Assembly: GCA_031279735.1 (NCBI GenBank)
Contig: JAITHX010000243.1
Coordinates: 1-7,470 of the forward strand
Source: Prevotellaceae bacterium
Lineage (GTDB): Bacteria > Bacteroidota > Bacteroidia > Bacteroidales > UBA932
Direction of reading: 5' to 3'
DNA length: 7,470 bases
The translations under genes were made by a program, and so were the position numbers. Numbering within the stretch: position 1 is the first letter of the stretch; each line of letters begins with the position of its first letter. Below, in pieces: positions 6,803-7,470 of this stretch. The notes under the pieces are model-generated. The model ran no database searches. It was not told the origin of the DNA and saw only the letters and a program-made list of their open reading frames with translations.

Positions 6803-7084
6803 CAATTACGAATTACGAATTACGAATTACGACCCATAATCAATTACGAATTACGAATTACGAATTACGACCCGTAATCAATTACGAATTACGAATTACG
6901 AATTACGACCCGTAATCAATTACGAATTACGAATTACGAATTACGACCCGCTTCGGACATACAGCCGAAGCGGGTCGTAATTCGTAATTCGTAATTGATC
7001 CGAAGCGGATCGTAATTCGTAATTCGTAATTCGTAATTGATTATGGGTCGTAATTCGTAATTCGTAATTCGTAATTCGTAATTG
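6803..7084. repeat. 282-bp inverted superstructure of AATTACG heptads
   Basis: The left arm is four tandem units with a 38-base period, starting at 6803, 6841, 6879 and 6917. Each has a CAATTACG head, three more AATTACG heptads, and a spacer ACCCATAAT or ACCCGTAAT; the fourth runs into a GC-rich hairpin instead. The right arm is the inverse: CGTAATT three times (6976-6996), four times (7011-7038) and five times (7049-7083), with different spacers. The first right spacer holds the small hairpin GATCCG-AAG-CGGATC (6997-7011). The second, ATTATGGGT, is the inverse of the ACCCATAAT spacer in the first left unit. Spacer-head junctions of the type CGTAAT-CA-ATTACG are themselves inverted repeats. 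No gene is seen here. Confidence 0.92.
6925..6996 (+). terminator. 32-bp perfect stem-loop, possible terminator of the HU-like gene
   Basis: Bases 6925-6956 pair perfectly with 6965-6996 around the eight-base loop ACATACAG. The loop-proximal part is GC-rich (CGACCCGCTTCGG against its complement) and the outer part is AT-rich heptads. There is no T-run directly after the stem, so it is not a classical intrinsic terminator. It is the strongest structure after the HU-like stop and might still end or stabilise the mRNA. It is the core of the larger inverted superstructure. Confidence 0.45.
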
Positions 7085-7090
7085 ATTAAG

Positions 7091-7131
7091 AATCCTGTGA
7101 ATCCTTAAATTCTGAAAATCCCGATTCAGAC
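7091..7131. repeat. Short AATCCT-type repeat at about nine-base spacing
   Basis: AATCCT at 7091 and 7100, AATTCT at 7108 and AATCCC at 7117 recur at spacings of nine, eight and nine bases, ending in GATTCAGAC. I recall similar dispersed intergenic sequences from other bacterial genomes, but could not check. It lies directly after the heptad structure. Bases 7132-7149 show nothing. Confidence 0.5.
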
Positions 7132-7149
7132 AAAAAGCGACAATTATAC

Positions 7150-7470
7150 ACCCCTTTCCGACCTGATTCGCATTTCATTTCCGACCCTATTTGCTGTTTC
7201 ATTCCTGTCCTGTTTGCCGTTTCATTCCTGTCCTGTTTGCCGTTTCATTCTTGTCCTGTTTGCTGTTTCATTCCTGTCCTGTTTGCTGTTTCATTCCTGT
7301 CCTGTTTGCTGTTTCATTCCTGTCCTGTTTGCTGTTTCATTCCTAGCAGGAATGAAGTGTCATTCCTAGTAGGAATGAAGTGTCATTCCTACTAGGAATG
7401 AAACAGCAAACAGGACAGGAATGAAACAGCAAACAGGACAGGAATGAAACAGCAAACAGGACCGGAATGA
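7150..7470. repeat. 23-bp repeat array with orientation switch, cut by the window end
   Basis: About fourteen units follow one unbroken 23-base register. Two degenerate units (7150-7172, 7173-7195) are followed by six near-identical ones (7196-7333) reading GTTTCATTCCT then GTCCTGTTTGCC or GTCCTGTTTGCT. Three palindromic units follow (7334-7402), then inverted copies reading AGCAAACAGGAC then AGGAATGAAAC, with single-base variants. The last copy is cut by the window edge. Units are contiguous with no unique spacers, so this is not a CRISPR array. Twenty-three is not a multiple of three and no gene is apparent. Bases 7268-7368 can pair with 7370-7470 almost completely. Confidence 0.93.
7338..7400. 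repeat. Three perfect 17-bp palindromes at 23-base spacing
   Basis: Palindromes at 7338-7354, 7361-7377 and 7384-7400 each join CATTCCT to AGGAATG through a short centre (AGC, AGT or ACT). In the second and third the symmetry extends to eight bases a side around one central base. The segment AAGTGT separates them. They sit at the symmetry centre of the 23-bp array and combine the half-sites of its left and right units, so they look like paired binding sites or the tip of a cruciform. Confidence 0.9.

Noticed and set aside
7150..7470. CRISPR array
   Set aside because: The 23-base units are contiguous with no unique spacers, the array reverses orientation, and no cas gene is present.
7150..7470. 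Iteron-type replication origin
   Set aside because: Unit length is in the iteron range, but no replication initiator gene, DnaA boxes or clear AT-rich unwinding region was seen here, and the inverted layout is atypical. What lies beyond the window end is unknown.

Overview
The window looks like a chromosomal segment of a bacterium in the phylum Bacteroidota. Three things point there. Both sides of the divergent intergenic region at 5741-6031 carry a TACCTTTG box, which fits the Bacteroidota -7 consensus TAnnTTTG. The gene at 6032-6793 resembles the two-domain HU-like/DUF4469 proteins typical of that phylum. The Mfd sequence reads like Bacteroidota Mfd. I cannot name genus or species from sequence alone.

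Layout, left to right: the 3' part of an exported-looking TPR protein gene (2-823, +), a short degenerate heptad repeat and a strong intrinsic terminator (862-890); a complete class II Fic protein gene (925-1920, +); a repeat-filled gap with a 20-bp-stem inverted repeat built of nine-base units and three composite heptad arrays (2111-2239); mfd, the transcription-repair coupling factor (2216-5740, -), whose last codons and stop lie inside the third heptad array; a divergent promoter region; an HU-like/DUF4469 protein gene (6032-6793, +); then about 680 bases without a gene, made of a 282-bp inverted heptad superstructure (6803-7084), a short nine-base-type repeat (7091-7131), and an array of about fourteen 23-bp units that reverses orientation around three perfect 17-bp palindromes and runs off the window (7150-7470).

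The genes do not form an operon. mfd and the HU-like gene are divergent, each with its own promoter-like box. The Fic gene is isolated by a terminator upstream and repeats downstream, and it is clearly AT-richer than its neighbours (about 40% GC in five hand-counted 60-base lines, against about 55% in two mfd lines), so it may be a recent arrival.

The most unusual feature is the intergenic DNA. Four loci carry heptads of one family, AATTANG, where the variable base is A, T or C and is nearly uniform within each array. Two separate places show 3, 4 and 5 heptads in successive units. Together with the nine-base and 23-base families, repeats occupy much of the larger intergenic space. No defence system, CRISPR array, transposase or RNA gene was found; the case for something new rests on the repeat architecture.
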